From positions 1 through 64,000 of the forward strand of contig NZ_VYXP01000002.1 of assembly GCF_008725655.1 (NCBI RefSeq): 64,000 bases of DNA, written 5' to 3'. The notes under the pieces are model-generated. The model had not been told where the DNA came from and did not search any database. It saw nothing but the letters and a program-made list of their open reading frames with translations. The DNA comes from Marinihelvus fidelis. Lineage in GTDB: Bacteria; Pseudomonadota; Gammaproteobacteria; Xanthomonadales; SZUA-36. Shown here piece after piece: positions 1 through 10,924 of the stretch. Within the stretch, counting starts at the first letter, position 1, and every line of letters begins with the position of its first letter. The position numbers and the translations under genes were made by a program.

Positions 1-84
1 TTCCCCGGGCCGGGGGACGCTGTGGATACATCCCTGTAGGCTCATCGGCGACATCCCTGTCGCCGATGCCCCCGGCCCGGGGAA
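1..84. repeat. Structured interspersed repeat, copy 1
   Basis: A perfect 16-bp inverted repeat (1-16 with 69-84) encloses two smaller hairpins: TACATCCCTGTA at 27-38, and an 11-bp stem at 43-53/58-68 around a TCCC loop. The element has the same architecture as the copy at 184-297, in opposite orientation. The outer stem may continue left of the window, since the right arm is followed by further A residues. Confidence 0.8.
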
Positions 85-137
85 AACCCACCCCAAGCCT
101 GGTCACCCCAACAGGATCAGTGTCGCCCTAAACGACG

Positions 138-159
138 AAAGCCGCCCTGGGGCGGCTTT
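138..159 (+). terminator. Possible intrinsic terminator hairpin
   Basis: A 9-bp stem (AAAGCCGCC at 138-146 with GGCGGCTTT at 151-159) and CTGG loop lie between the two repeat copies, followed by a weak T-rich stretch. It would serve a gene left of the window transcribed rightwards. The short U tract keeps confidence low. Confidence 0.4.
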
Positions 160-183
160 CTTCATTGTGATCGCGACTTCGTA

Positions 184-297
184 GTCCCGTGGCCGGGTTG
201 GGTCAGCCCGGGACTATCGGCGGCATGGATGCCGCCGATAAGCGTACATGGATGTATTCACAGCGTGTCCCGGGCTGGCCTAACCCGGCCACGGGAC
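184..297. repeat. Structured interspersed repeat, copy 2 (inverted)
   Basis: 31-bp arms at 184-214 and 267-297 pair with two mismatches. They enclose a 12-bp hairpin at 215-226/229-240 and the small palindrome TACATGGATGTA at 245-256. Reverse-complemented, the interior matches copy 1 closely (ACGCTGTG, TACATCC, ATCGGCG blocks in the same order). It sits 15 bp past the ppiD stop, so ppiD mRNA would end in this structure. Confidence 0.85.
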
Positions 298-312
298 GGC
301 CAAGATCGCCGA

Positions 313-2244
313 TCACCCCCCCGAAGAAAGGTTGTCCTCGAAGATCTCGATGTCCGCCTGCTCCCGCAACTGCCGCACCAGCGCCCAGGCATCGAAGCTC
401 GCGGCCGCATTACCCACCATCATGCGTGCCTGGCGGGTCGCCAGCGGGCTGTCCTCGTCGACAACACCATCGACCACGGACTGCAGGGAAACCAGCGCGT
501 AGCCCGTGCCGGTCTCGACCACGGCGTCGACAGTCTCGCCTTCCGCGGGACGCTTGAGGCGAAACACGTTGCCCACCAGTGCCCGGTCGGGCGTCGCCTG
601 GCGACGCGCCGCGCTATCGACCTGCTCCAGTTCGAGACCCGCACCGGCGGCGAGGTCCTCGAGTGAAGCACCGTCTTCCAGCGAGGCCAGCAGGGCGTTT
701 GCCCGCGCCTCGGCCTCGTCACGCGCGCGCTCGGCGCGCAGGCCCGCGATCACGCCTTCACGGACGTCTTCCAGCGGCGGGATGGCGGCCGGCAGGTGCT
801 CGGCCAGGCGCACCATCACCAGGTGGTGGTCATCCAGGTCAATCGGGTCGCTGACCGAGCCCTGCAGCAGGACCAGGTCGGAGAACGCGGCCTCGACCAC
901 GTCCGGGTTCGCGGCGATACCTTCACCGCCCATGCGGCCGAACGGCCCCACGGTCTGTACTTCAAGGCCAAGGTCCAGCGCCGCGGCTTCCAGCGTGGTC
1001 GGGTCTTCGTAGATCACGTCCACCAGGCGGTCCGCCAGCCCCAGGAAAGCACGGTCAACTTCGTCTTCGCGGTACTCGGCCAGCAGGGTCTCACGGGCCT
1101 CCTCGAAGCTCTGTCCTTCGGCCTCTCGGACTTCGGTCAGCTTAATGATGTGCCAACCAAAACCGGTCTGTACCGGGTCAGACACCGGGTTTTCAGTGGA
1201 AATCTCGTACACCGCGTTCTCGAAGGCCTCGACCATGACGCCGGGCTCGATAAAGCCCAGGTCGCCACCCAGGGACGCGGAGCCGATATCATCGGAGGTC
1301 TCTTCGGCCAGTGCGGCGAAGTCTTCACCGTCACGGGCCCGGCTGGCGATGTCTTCGGCGCGTTCACGGGCCGTTTCCACGGCCGCGTCGCCGGCATCCG
1401 GCGCCACTTCGACCAGGATATGGGACACGCGACGCTGTTCCGGCGTCATGAAACGGTTTTTCTGCGCCTCGAACTGATCGCGCAGCACATCGTCATTCGG
1501 CGGCTCACCGGCGGCGACGCTGGAAGCATCAAGCTCCAGGTATTCGATGACCACCTGCTCCGGCGTACGGAACTGTTCCGAGTTGTCGGCATACCAGGCT
1601 TCGATGTCCTCGTCGCTGAACTCGGTCGATACGGCATCCATATCCGCCGGCACCATGATCGTGGCGAAACTGCGCTGCTGCTCGCTCAGGGCGACGTATT
1701 TACGCACCTCGCGGTTGGTCGCAAAACTGCTGGCCTGGATGCCGCTTGGCAGCTGGCTGACCGCCAGGTCGTTGCGCAGCTGCGCCTCGAACTGGGTGGG
1801 TGACTGGCCAAAGGCAATCAGGCGTGACTGGTAAACATCGGCGTTGAACTGGCCATCGACCTGGAACGCCGGAATGTCGCGAATCTGCTGGGCCAGGCGC
1901 TCGTCATCGACGGACAGGTTCAGGTCCGCGGCGACCTGGCGCAACAGCGTCTCGTCGATCATCTGGTCCAGGTGTTCCCGGCGCGCCACTTCGCCATCGA
2001 AGCGCGAGGCGTCAAACGCATCGCCCATCTGCGCCTGCAGGCGACGACGGTAGTCGAGGAAGCTCTGGTTGAATTCGTTGAAAGTGATTTCCTGGTCATT
2101 GACCAGCGCCACCAGGTTACCCGTGCCGGAGCTGAAGTAGCTGTTGACGCCAACGAAGGCGAACGGAATAACGAGAATACCGAGAATGACGATGGCCAGA
2201 ATGCCGGTCAGTCGATCGCGAATGGATTGCAGCATGGTCGACAA
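313..2244 (-). CDS. ppiD: Periplasmic folding chaperone PpiD (SurA-N/rotamase)
   Basis: Inner-membrane-anchored periplasmic chaperone of the PpiD family, which assists folding of exported proteins near the Sec translocon. One N-terminal membrane anchor is visible at about residues 13-33, followed by a SurA-N-like helical region to about 190. A parvulin-type domain starts near residue 270 (RRVSHILVEV) and ends near 370 (GFGWHIIKL); a long C-terminal helical region follows. At 643 residues it is close to the usual length. The frame opens with TTG at 2244; an in-frame ATG at 2235 is an equally good start, and an AGGA precedes both. The position downstream of hupB and two tRNA genes is the standard gammaproteobacterial arrangement. 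Whether the parvulin domain is catalytically active cannot be judged; it is weak or absent in E. coli PpiD. Confidence 0.95.
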   Translation of the reverse strand: MSTMLQSIRDRLTGILAIVILGILVIPFAFVGVNSYFSSGTGNLVALVNDQEITFNEFNQSFLDYRRRLQAQMGDAFDASRFDGEVARREHLDQMIDETLLRQVAADLNLSVDDERLAQQIRDIPAFQVDGQFNADVYQSRLIAFGQSPTQFEAQLRNDLAVSQLPSGIQASSFATNREVRKYVALSEQQRSFATIMVPADMDAVSTEFSDEDIEAWYADNSEQFRTPEQVVIEYLELDASSVAAGEPPNDDVLRDQFEAQKNRFMTPEQRRVSHILVEVAPDAGDAAVETARERAEDIASRARDGEDFAALAEETSDDIGSASLGGDLGFIEPGVMVEAFENAVYEISTENPVSDPVQTGFGWHIIKLTEVREAEGQSFEEARETLLAEYREDEVDRAFLGLADRLVDVIYEDPTTLEAAALDLGLEVQTVGPFGRMGGEGIAANPDVVEAAFSDLVLLQGSVSDPIDLDDHHLVMVRLAEHLPAAIPPLEDVREGVIAGLRAERARDEAEARANALLASLEDGASLEDLAAGAGLELEQVDSAARRQATPDRALVGNVFRLKRPAEGETVDAVVETGTGYALVSLQSVVDGVVDEDSPLATRQARMMVGNAAASFDAWALVRQLREQADIEIFEDNLSSGG

Positions 2245-2287
2245 AGGATCCTGTTCAGGCCTCCATCGTAACGGGAGGCTTAATAAT

Positions 2288-2313
2288 GAAAAGGGCGCCG
2301 TGGCGCCCTTTTC
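2288..2313 (-). terminator. Terminator after tRNA-Val/tRNA-Asp
   Basis: A near-perfect 12-bp inverted repeat (GAAAAGGGCGCC with GGCGCCCTTTTC) lies just past the 3' end of tRNA-Asp on the minus strand. It is followed in that direction by CATTATTA. It probably ends the hupB-tRNA transcript before ppiD. Confidence 0.65.
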
Positions 2314-2320
2314 TCAACAT

Positions 2321-2397
2321 TGGCGGAGTGGACGGGACTCGAACCCGCGACCCCCGGCGTGACAGGCCGGTATTCTAACCAACTGAACTACCACTCC
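2321..2397 (-). tRNA. tRNA-Asp (GTC)
   Basis: A 77-nt cloverleaf on the minus strand starts GGAGTGG and ends with an encoded CCA. The anticodon GTC lies in the loop CTGTCAC; the T-loop GGTTCGAGTCC is standard. It closely matches the E. coli tRNA-Asp sequence. Confidence 0.97.
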
Positions 2398-2410
2398 GTT
2401 GTTTCTTTAC

Positions 2411-2486
2411 TGGTGGGTGCTGACGGGCTCGAACCGCCGACCCTCGCCTTGTAAGGGCGATGCTCTCCCAGCTGAGCTAAGCACCC
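2411..2486 (-). tRNA. tRNA-Val (TAC)
   Basis: A 76-nt cloverleaf on the minus strand starts GGGTGCT and ends CACCA, with anticodon TAC. It begins 13 nt after the hupB stop, so it is probably processed from a hupB-tRNA-Val-tRNA-Asp transcript. Confidence 0.97.
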
Positions 2487-2499
2487 TGCAGAAGGCGCG

Positions 2500-2772
2500 C
2501 TAGTTTACTGCGTCTTTAAGCGCTTTGCCAGCCTTAAATGCAGGATTATTTGAAGCCTTGATGGTGATGGATTCACCGGTGCGCGGGTTGCGGCCCGTGC
2601 GGGCGGCGCGATGGCGAACGGTGAACGTGCCAAAGCCTACCAGGGATACCGTCTGACCGCGCTGCAGCGCGGAAGCGATCGCGTCAGTGGTCGCGTCCAG
2701 GGCGCGGCTGGCGTCCGCCTTGGTCAGGCCGGCCGAATCAGCAATCGCATCAATCAATTCAGATTTGTTCAT
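2500..2772 (-). CDS. hupB: DNA-binding protein HU-beta
   Basis: A 90-residue HU-family nucleoid protein that binds and bends DNA as a dimer. It starts [11 protein letters not shown], as HU-beta proteins do, and carries the DNABII signature around residues 46-63 ([18 protein letters not shown]) with the arm proline in RNP. The length is exactly typical. The ATG is preceded by GGAG at a good distance. Downstream of lon and upstream of tRNA-Val, tRNA-Asp and ppiD, the order is the classical lon-hupB-ppiD one. The 333-bp upstream gap suggests its own promoter, though no convincing -35/-10 pair was found. Confidence 0.97.
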   Translation of the reverse strand: MNKSELIDAIADSAGLTKADASRALDATTDAIASALQRGQTVSLVGFGTFTVRHRAARTGRNPRTGESITIKASNNPAFKAGKALKDAVN

Positions 2773-3105
2773 TTTTGCACTCCATCTATCAGTGTGTGTG
2801 AAATTCTATCCAGAGGGGCTTGTACGGACTGCGGTGGCAAACGGCTACTACCAACTATGGTCTCTGTACCCGGGTATCCCTTATCCCCCGGAGCGCCTTG
2901 CAGGTCGCGGCCTGCGAGCGTGGGACGATACTAATACACCCCTTGTTGGCGGCGCAACAGCTTTCCGGCGCACCCTGGAAGGTATTGGATGAAGTAGCCA
3001 ACCCAAGCGATTCTTTTGCTTGGGAACGCGCAAAATTTCACCCTTTAAACGGCATTGAAACACCATCGGCGCGGGCCGCCAAAGCGGCCCCGCCCTGCCC
3101 AGTTT
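2773..3105. other. Intergenic region between lon and hupB
   Basis: This 333-bp gap separates the lon stop from the hupB start and must hold the hupB promoter if hupB is transcribed independently. I see a small hairpin with CCAAGC/GCTTGG arms at about 3002-3022 and a GC-rich hairpin at 3071-3093. No frame with coding character and no clear sigma-70 promoter is visible. Confidence 0.5.
3071..3093 (-). terminator. Possible lon terminator hairpin
   Basis: A GC-rich inverted repeat (GCGGGCCGC with GCGGCCCCGC) begins 13 bp past the lon stop on the minus strand. No strong U tract follows, so it may be only a stabilising 3' structure. Confidence 0.35.
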
Positions 3106-5517
<2,412 letters not shown>

Positions 5518-5577
5518 TCGGGAACCCGTATCAGGGGCCATGAGGTTTTCATGGCGCGTGAGACTCAAGAATACAAC

Positions 5578-5598
5578 ACGTCCGGACGAACCGGACGT
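5578..5598 (-). terminator. Hairpin between clpX and lon
   Basis: A perfect 8-bp stem (ACGTCCGG with CCGGACGT) and 5-nt loop, followed on the minus strand by GTTGTATTCTTG. It could be a weak clpX terminator or a leader structure for lon; the U tract is poor. Confidence 0.3.
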
Positions 5599-5658
5599 CG
5601 ATGTCATTCATATGGGCCCGTCGCGGGGGGAAATCAATTGGTGACGCGCCACGAAGCC

Positions 5659-5700
5659 GTGACGCGAGACGCGTGACGCGTGACGCGTGACGCGTGACGC
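5659..5700. repeat. Tandem heptamer array (GTGACGC)6
   Basis: Six 7-bp units, five GTGACGC and one GAGACGC, lie in the clpX-lon gap, 8 bp past the clpX stop. An isolated GTGACGC also occurs at 5641. Related arrays occur at 50301 and 51757. Confidence 0.85.
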
Positions 5701-5708
5701 GAAGCAGC

Positions 5709-6977
5709 TTAGCCGTCGGCAGCCTGCTGCTGGGAGTTTTCGTACAGCACCAGCGGTTCGGCGTCGCCTTCGATGACGGTCTCGTCGACCACCAGCTTGG
5801 AGACGTTGTCCATGGACGGCAGCTCGTACATGCTTTCCAGCAGCACGGATTCGAGGATGGTGCGCAGGCCGCGCGCGCCGGTCTTGCGGACCATGGCCTT
5901 GCGGGCAATGGCGTGCAGCGCCTCGTCACGGATATCCAGCTCGCAGCCTTCCATGTCGAACAGCAACTGGTACTGCTTGACCAGGGCGTTCTTTGGCTCG
6001 GTCAGGATGCGGACCAGCGCAGACTCGTCGAGCTCGCGCAGCGTGGCGACCACCGGCAGACGACCGACGAATTCCGGGATCAGGCCGTACTTGACCAGGT
6101 CCTCAGGCTCGACTTCGGCGAGCACTTCACCGATATCGATGCGTGCTTCCTTGGACTTCACCTCGGCGGAGAAGCCGATGCCTGACTTGGTGGAACGGTC
6201 CTGGATGACTTTTTCCAGGCCGGCGAAAGCGCCGCCGCAGATGAACAGGATCTGCGAGGTATCGACCTGCAGGAATTCCTGCTGCGGATGCTTGCGACCG
6301 CCCTGCGGCGGTACCGAGGCGATGGTGCCCTCGATCAGCTTCAGCAGCGCCTGCTGCACGCCCTCACCCGACACGTCGCGGGTGATGGACGGATTTTCCG
6401 CCTTGCGTGACACCTTGTCGATTTCGTCGATGTAGACGATACCCGTCTGGGCCTTCTCAACGTCGTAGTCACACTTCTGCAGCAGCTTCTGGATGATGTT
6501 CTCTACATCCTCGCCCACGTAGCCCGCTTCGGTCAGCGTGGTGGCGTCGGCGATGGTGAACGGCACATTGAGCATGCGCGCCAGCGTTTCGGCCAACAGC
6601 GTCTTGCCGGAACCGGTGGGGCCGATGAGCAGGATGTTGCTCTTGGCCAACTCCACTTCCTCGTCCCGACGACCGGGCTCCAGGCGCTTGTAGTGGTTGT
6701 ACACCGCGACCGAAAGCACCTTCTTGGCCTGTTCCTGGCCAATGACGTATTCGTCGAGGAAGGCGTGGATTTCCTTGGGAATGGGCAGCGACTCGCGGTC
6801 GGCGACGCCAGCGTCTTCCAGCTCCTCGCGAATGATGTCGTTGCACAGCTCGACACACTCGTCACAGATATAGACGCTGGGGCCCGCGATGAGCTTGCGA
6901 ACCTCGTGTTGGCTCTTGCCGCAGAACGAACAATAGAGAATCTTGCCGTCCGTGGAATTCTGTTCTTTATCAGTCAT
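5709..6977 (-). CDS. clpX: ATP-dependent Clp protease ATPase subunit ClpX
   Basis: AAA+ unfoldase that recognises tagged substrates and feeds them into ClpP. Its 422 residues match E. coli ClpX (424). The N-terminal zinc-binding domain has four cysteines ([18 protein letters not shown]). Walker A is [12 protein letters not shown] near residues 115-126, the pore loop [10 protein letters not shown] and Walker [10 protein letters not shown] follow, and a RGLR sensor-2 region lies near the C-terminus (GARGLRTI). Only 38 bp separate it from the clpP stop, so tig, clpP and clpX probably form one operon. A heptamer array starts just after its stop. Confidence 0.98.
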   Translation of the reverse strand: MTDKEQNSTDGKILYCSFCGKSQHEVRKLIAGPSVYICDECVELCNDIIREELEDAGVADRESLPIPKEIHAFLDEYVIGQEQAKKVLSVAVYNHYKRLEPGRRDEEVELAKSNILLIGPTGSGKTLLAETLARMLNVPFTIADATTLTEAGYVGEDVENIIQKLLQKCDYDVEKAQTGIVYIDEIDKVSRKAENPSITRDVSGEGVQQALLKLIEGTIASVPPQGGRKHPQQEFLQVDTSQILFICGGAFAGLEKVIQDRSTKSGIGFSAEVKSKEARIDIGEVLAEVEPEDLVKYGLIPEFVGRLPVVATLRELDESALVRILTEPKNALVKQYQLLFDMEGCELDIRDEALHAIARKAMVRKTGARGLRTILESVLLESMYELPSMDNVSKLVVDETVIEGDAEPLVLYENSQQQAADG

Positions 6978-7015
6978 CTGGATTTGTACTATATCTCAAT
7001 GAAAATCCGATGTTT

Positions 7016-7651
7016 TTACGGATTCTGCTTGTCACCGCCACGGCTGTCAAGAACGCGATCGACCAGGCCGTAGTCCTGTGCTTCCGACGGACCCATGAAG
7101 TGGTCGCGCTCGGTATCACGGGCGATCTTCTCGACGTCCTGCCCGGTATGACCCGCAAGCAGCTCATTGAGTTGCTCGCGAATCTTCAGGATTTCGCGTG
7201 CGTGGATGTCGATATCGGACGCCTGGCCCTGGAAACCGCCCAGCGGCTGGTGAATCATCACCCGCGAGTGCGGCAGCGCGTAACGCTTGCCCTCCGCACC
7301 GGCGGCCAGCAGCACCGCGCCCATCGACGCCGCCTGCCCCACGCACATGGTAGAGACATCCGGCTTGACGAACTGCATGGTGTCGTAAATGGCCAGGCCC
7401 GCGGTCACTGAACCGCCCGGGCTGTTGATGTAGATATTGATGTCCTTGTCCGGGTTCTCGGACTCCAGGAACAGCAACTGCGCCACCACCAGGTTGGCGG
7501 TGTGGTCATCGATCGGGCCAACGATGAAGATGACCCGCTCCTTGAGAAGCCGGGAATAGATGTCATACGCACGTTCGCCACGGGAAGTCTGCTCGACCAC
7601 CATGGGCACCAGGTTCAGTGCGCGCGTATCCATTGCGCCGGCGTTGCTCAT
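7016..7651 (-). CDS. clpP: ATP-dependent Clp protease proteolytic subunit
   Basis: Serine peptidase of 211 residues that forms the double-heptamer proteolytic chamber docking ClpX. The catalytic Ser is in GQAASMGA (about residue 109), His in MIHQPLGG (about 134) and the acidic residue in the DTERDHFMG region. The length suits a proteobacterial ClpP with a short propeptide. Its ATG overlaps the tig stop as ATGA, indicating translational coupling. The alternative start [12 protein letters not shown], six residues in, resembles the mature N-terminal region of other ClpPs, but the coupled ATG is preferred. Confidence 0.98.
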   Translation of the reverse strand: MSNAGAMDTRALNLVPMVVEQTSRGERAYDIYSRLLKERVIFIVGPIDDHTANLVVAQLLFLESENPDKDINIYINSPGGSVTAGLAIYDTMQFVKPDVSTMCVGQAASMGAVLLAAGAEGKRYALPHSRVMIHQPLGGFQGQASDIDIHAREILKIREQLNELLAGHTGQDVEKIARDTERDHFMGPSEAQDYGLVDRVLDSRGGDKQNP

Positions 7652-8958
7652 AATCCCTGCCTCGATTTCGCAGCGGCGTTGATCAGCTCCTTGAAGCTGG
7701 TCGCCTCGGCGTCCACTTTAGCGTGTTCAAGCACCCAGTCAACCACCTGCTCTTCCAGCACCGAGCTTTCGACCGAGCGCAGCAGCTCCGGGTTGTTGTA
7801 GTACATCTGCACCACTTCACGCGACTGTTCGTAAGTGCTGGCCACTGATTCAATGGCTTCGCGCACCTTGGCGCCGTCGACAACGATGTCGTTCTGGCGC
7901 GCGATCTCGCTGATCAGAAGGCCGCTCTTGACGCGCTTGCCGGCCACTTCGCTGAACTGCGGCAGCAGTGCCGGATCCGGCTCGATGCCACGCTGGCGCG
8001 CCTGCGCCTGCAGCAGCTGTGCGGCTTCCTGCTGGACCAGGCCAGCAGGCACTTCCAGGTCGTCGTGGGCTTCGAGCAGCGCATTCAGGATCTGCGTCTT
8101 CAGCAGCGTCAGGCGCGCGGACTTGAGCTCGCGCTCCAGGTTCTTGCGAACCTCGACACGCATCTCGTCCATGTCGCCGCTCTCAATACCGAACGACTGG
8201 ATGAACTCGGCGTCGATTTCCGGCATGTGCTTCTCGCGGACGCTGTCAATCTTCAGTGACACGTCGGCCTTCTTGCCGGCCAGCGCGGGCTGGCGGAAGT
8301 CATCGGGGAACTTGAGCTTGGCTTCGGCCACACCACCGGCGGTGAGCTTGGCGAGCTCGGCTTCGAGCTTGTCGAAACCGGACTGGCCCATGGCGATCGC
8401 CAGCTTGGCCATGCCCTCTTCCGGCACGCGGCCGTCCTTGGTCTCGGCGGCGTACTCGATCAGCACCTGGTCGCCGTCTTTCGGCTCGCGGCTGACCTCT
8501 TCCCACTTGGCGCGCTGCTCGCACAGCGTGTTCAGCATGTCGTCGATATCACCCTCGGTGATCTCGGCGTCCATGGACTGGATCTTGATGGACGAGGCGT
8601 CAACGGTGTCGACCTCCGGCATCACCTCGATGGTGGCCGTGAATTCGAAGTCCTTGCCGGCTTTTACTTCCGGCATGGAATCGATCACCGGGTTGGCCGC
8701 CGGCTTCAGGGACTCCTGCTGGATCGCCTGCATCAGGCTGGACTCGACGGTCTTGGAGACCACCTCGTTGCGCACGGAAGGGCCAAAACGCTGCTGCAGC
8801 ACCTTCATCGGCACGCGGCCTGGGCGGAAGCCCTTGAGCTTGGCGGTCTTACCGATCTCGCGCAGGCGCGCGTCGATCTGCTGCTGCACTTCGCCGGCCG
8901 GAACCTGCACGGTCAGGCGACGCTGCAGGCCGCCGGGGTTTTCAACTGTCACTTGCAT
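7648..8958 (-). CDS. tig: Trigger factor, ribosome-associated chaperone
   Basis: Ribosome-bound chaperone and prolyl isomerase that meets nascent chains at the exit tunnel. Its 436 residues match the family (E. coli 432). The N-terminal ribosome-binding tail contains [17 protein letters not shown] around residues 44-60, carrying the family signature. An FKBP-like domain follows at about 160-245, then the helical C-terminal arms. Transcription comes from the tRNA-Leu side: the tRNA 5' end is at 9067 and its 3' end is 24 bp before the tig ATG. The tRNA may therefore be part of the tig leader transcript. Confidence 0.97.
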   Translation of the reverse strand: MQVTVENPGGLQRRLTVQVPAGEVQQQIDARLREIGKTAKLKGFRPGRVPMKVLQQRFGPSVRNEVVSKTVESSLMQAIQQESLKPAANPVIDSMPEVKAGKDFEFTATIEVMPEVDTVDASSIKIQSMDAEITEGDIDDMLNTLCEQRAKWEEVSREPKDGDQVLIEYAAETKDGRVPEEGMAKLAIAMGQSGFDKLEAELAKLTAGGVAEAKLKFPDDFRQPALAGKKADVSLKIDSVREKHMPEIDAEFIQSFGIESGDMDEMRVEVRKNLERELKSARLTLLKTQILNALLEAHDDLEVPAGLVQQEAAQLLQAQARQRGIEPDPALLPQFSEVAGKRVKSGLLISEIARQNDIVVDGAKVREAIESVASTYEQSREVVQMYYNNPELLRSVESSVLEEQVVDWVLEHAKVDAEATSFKELINAAAKSRQGL

Positions 8959-8982
8959 GAAATTGCTCTTCCTTCAGAAAAC

Positions 8983-9067
<85 letters not shown>

Positions 9068-9190
9068 CGAAACGGGATGATGCGTCCGCTGCCCGCCGCG
9101 ACGCCTTTAACGCAAACCGCGGTCGGAACTTCGGACTTGGGTGCGGGAACAGGACCCTGCCCCGGAGCGCGCTATTAAGTCGTTACCCGC

Positions 9191-9218
9191 ATTTTACCCG
9201 AAAAGCCGATGACGGAAC
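9191..9218 (-). promoter_or_regulatory. Possible promoter for tRNA-Leu-tig
   Basis: On the minus strand TAAAAT (9191-9196) is followed by a GCGGG discriminator. A weak -35 (GTTCCG, 9213-9218) lies 16 bp upstream. This is the only plausible promoter in the 211-bp gap between tRNA-Ser and tRNA-Leu; the -35 match is poor. Confidence 0.3.
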
Positions 9219-9278
9219 ATTGATGCCGGGCACGCGATACTGCGAAGAATTGGGGGTGTTACGGAAGATTTCAAGATG

Positions 9279-9371
9279 TGGCGGAGAGGGAGGGATTCGA
9301 ACCCTCGATACGGCTATAAACCGTATACTCACTTTCCAGGCGAGCCCATTCAACCACTCTGGCACCTCTCC
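9279..9371 (-). tRNA. tRNA-Ser (GGA)
   Basis: A 93-nt class II tRNA on the minus strand starts GGAGAGGTGCC and ends with encoded GCCA. The anticodon GGA lies in CTGGAAA, and the variable arm carries the ACGGTTTATAGCCGT hairpin. Confidence 0.96.
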
Positions 9372-9429
9372 GAAAACCTGGACCTGCTTGTAAAGAAGGC
9401 CGGAGCTTTGACACTCCGGCCCCTTTATT

Positions 9430-9505
<76 letters not shown>

Positions 9506-9511
9506 TGAAAT

Positions 9512-9588
9512 TGGGGTGGACGATGGGGCTTGAACCCACGACCGCCGGAATCACAATCCGGTGCTCTACCAACTGAGCTACGCCCACC
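9512..9588 (-). tRNA. tRNA-His (GTG)
   Basis: A 77-nt tRNA on the minus strand includes the extra 5' G (position -1) typical of tRNA-His. The anticodon is GTG in GATTGTGAT, and the 3' end ACCCCA is encoded. Confidence 0.96.
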
Positions 9589-9655
9589 ATAAAACTGTTT
9601 GTGGCCCCGGCCAGGCGAACCGGGCCGCAAAGTATAACCTTATTCGCACCGGTTG

Positions 9656-9732
9656 TGGCGCGCCCGGCAGGACTCGAACCTGCAACCGTCGGCTTAGAAG
9701 GCCGGTGCTCTATCCGGTTGAGCTACAGGCGC
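9656..9732 (-). tRNA. tRNA-Arg (TCT)
   Basis: A 77-nt cloverleaf on the minus strand starts GCGCCTG and ends CGCGCCA, with anticodon TCT in CTTCTAA. It decodes AGA/AGG, which are rare in this GC-rich genome. Confidence 0.96.
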
Positions 9733-9752
9733 ATACAAACCGGCCATCGAAC

Positions 9753-9829
9753 TGGTCGGGGTGGAGGGATTTGAACCCCCGACCCACTGCTCCCAAAGCA
9801 GTTGCGCTACCAGGCTGCGCTACACCCCG
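9753..9829 (-). tRNA. tRNA-Pro (TGG)
   Basis: A 77-nt cloverleaf on the minus strand starts CGGGGTG and ends CCCGACCA, with anticodon TGG in CTTTGGGA. Confidence 0.96.
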
Positions 9830-9854
9830 AACAAAGTCATTCTACCCACAAACA

Positions 9855-9876
9855 ACGGGCCCCGACTGGGGCCCGT
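9855..9876 (-). terminator. Hairpin between tRNA-Arg and tRNA-Pro
   Basis: A perfect 9-bp stem (ACGGGCCCC with GGGGCCCGT) around GACT, followed on the minus strand by TGTTTGTGG. It may be a partial terminator or a processing structure after the first tRNA of the cluster. Confidence 0.45.
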
Positions 9877-9885
9877 AGCAAAAAA

Positions 9886-9962
9886 TGGCGCGCCCGGAGA
9901 GATTCGAACTCCCGACCGCCTGGTTCGTAGCCAGGTACTCTATCCAGCTGAGCTACGGGCGC
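9886..9962 (-). tRNA. tRNA-Arg (ACG)
   Basis: A 77-nt cloverleaf on the minus strand starts GCGCCCG and ends CGCGCCA, with anticodon ACG (expected to become ICG). It is the first tRNA of the cluster, behind a strong promoter. Confidence 0.96.
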
Positions 9963-10008
9963 GCGGTTCGCAACATAACCATTGGAGGGTCAGGTGCGAA
10001 GGGGGCGC

Positions 10009-10037
10009 ATTATGCTTAGAGTGTCGCTTGAAGTCAA
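10009..10037 (-). promoter_or_regulatory. Sigma-70 promoter of the tRNA cluster
   Basis: On the minus strand TTGACT (10032-10037) and CATAAT (10009-10014) are separated by exactly 17 bp. A GCGCCCCC discriminator follows, as in stable-RNA promoters under stringent control. Transcription would start about 40 bp before tRNA-Arg (ACG). Confidence 0.75.
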
Positions 10038-10047
10038 CGCCTGATTT

Positions 10048-10914
10048 CTATGGGCTCGGTTCGGACTCAATTTCCAGTTGAATCACCGGGCTGTCCAGGC
10101 GGTTTGATTGGCGAACACCTTCGCCCGGCAACGTTCCAAGACTGGGTGGCGCCCCAAAACCCGCAGCCTTCGACTTGCTGTTCCCGGTGGCTGGCGACTG
10201 CTCTCTCGCCGTCAGTCGCTCGTTTGCCTGGCGGGGGGAAACCGACTCCAGGGTCACGACCTGGTCATAGGCAAGGTCTTTCTTTCTCGGCTTTCCAGCG
10301 ACCCATCGGAAGTGACGTTCACTGGCGCCGTTCATCGCAAACGTGTACGGAACAATGTGGCCATCATCCATGATCCCCTGCCCGACAACGGTGCCGTTGT
10401 CGACATCGACGAGGTAAAGGTCATTCAGCACCTTGTTCCTGTTTGAAAGGGTCGTTTCGAACCCACCTTTCGCGTTCTGGCTGATCGTGTAAAGCCCCTC
10501 CCACCCCAGCGTGATCTCGGCGTCAGGATTATTACTGGTCACAACAAAGTCCCATGAGGCCCGGCCCTGCCCCGGCGCGCGGTAGTCACTCAGGTACTCC
10601 CCGGCATGGTCACCCCATTCTTCACCACGCACCATGATGATCGCGACAGGCGCGCCATTCACGCTGGCAAAGGCAGGAATATCATGCAGGTCCTTGCCGT
10701 CCTGCCCCCCGGGAATGCGCCCGATCACACCGGACCGGTCATCAAAGTGCCCATCGTCCGTCACGGCGATGGTCTGCAGATACCACGACTTGGCCTTGGG
10801 CTCAAACTTGAACTTGGCCGCCAGCGCCGGCGCGGTCGCGACGAACATCGCAAGGAAAAGCACCGCAGCAAACAGGCCGCGCTTCGCATACATCGGAGTA
10901 GTTTCATTCGTCAT
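10048..10914 (-). CDS. Secreted protein of unknown function
   Basis: From ATG 10914 the product has 288 residues, with a signal peptide (LFAAVLFLAMFVATAPALAA) and no later membrane segment. I recognise no family. The middle is rich in short beta-strand-like stretches with Asp/Gly turns, and the last 80 residues look disordered (Ser, Pro, Gly, Arg). The frame stays open to 10962, but ATG 10914 has a purine-rich GAGTGAGGG at the right distance and gives a proper signal peptide. It starts 10 bp after the stop of the beta-propeller gene, so the two are almost certainly co-expressed and may act together at the cell surface. Confidence 0.75.
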   Translation of the reverse strand: MTNETTPMYAKRGLFAAVLFLAMFVATAPALAAKFKFEPKAKSWYLQTIAVTDDGHFDDRSGVIGRIPGGQDGKDLHDIPAFASVNGAPVAIIMVRGEEWGDHAGEYLSDYRAPGQGRASWDFVVTSNNPDAEITLGWEGLYTISQNAKGGFETTLSNRNKVLNDLYLVDVDNGTVVGQGIMDDGHIVPYTFAMNGASERHFRWVAGKPRKKDLAYDQVVTLESVSPRQANERLTAREQSPATGNSKSKAAGFGAPPSLGTLPGEGVRQSNRLDSPVIQLEIESEPSP

Positions 10915-10924
10915 CAGCTTGCCC

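Noticed and set aside
796-1803. Plus-strand 335-codon frame
   Set aside because: It is antisense to ppiD and has no domain-like features.
5518-5607. N-terminal extension of Lon and a heat-shock promoter upstream
   Set aside because: The family begins close to ATG 5517, and no sigma-32 -35/-10 pair with correct spacing was found.
5659-5700. Tandem repeats as a CRISPR array
   Set aside because: Units are 7 bp with no spacers and no cas genes occur; these are microsatellite-like arrays.
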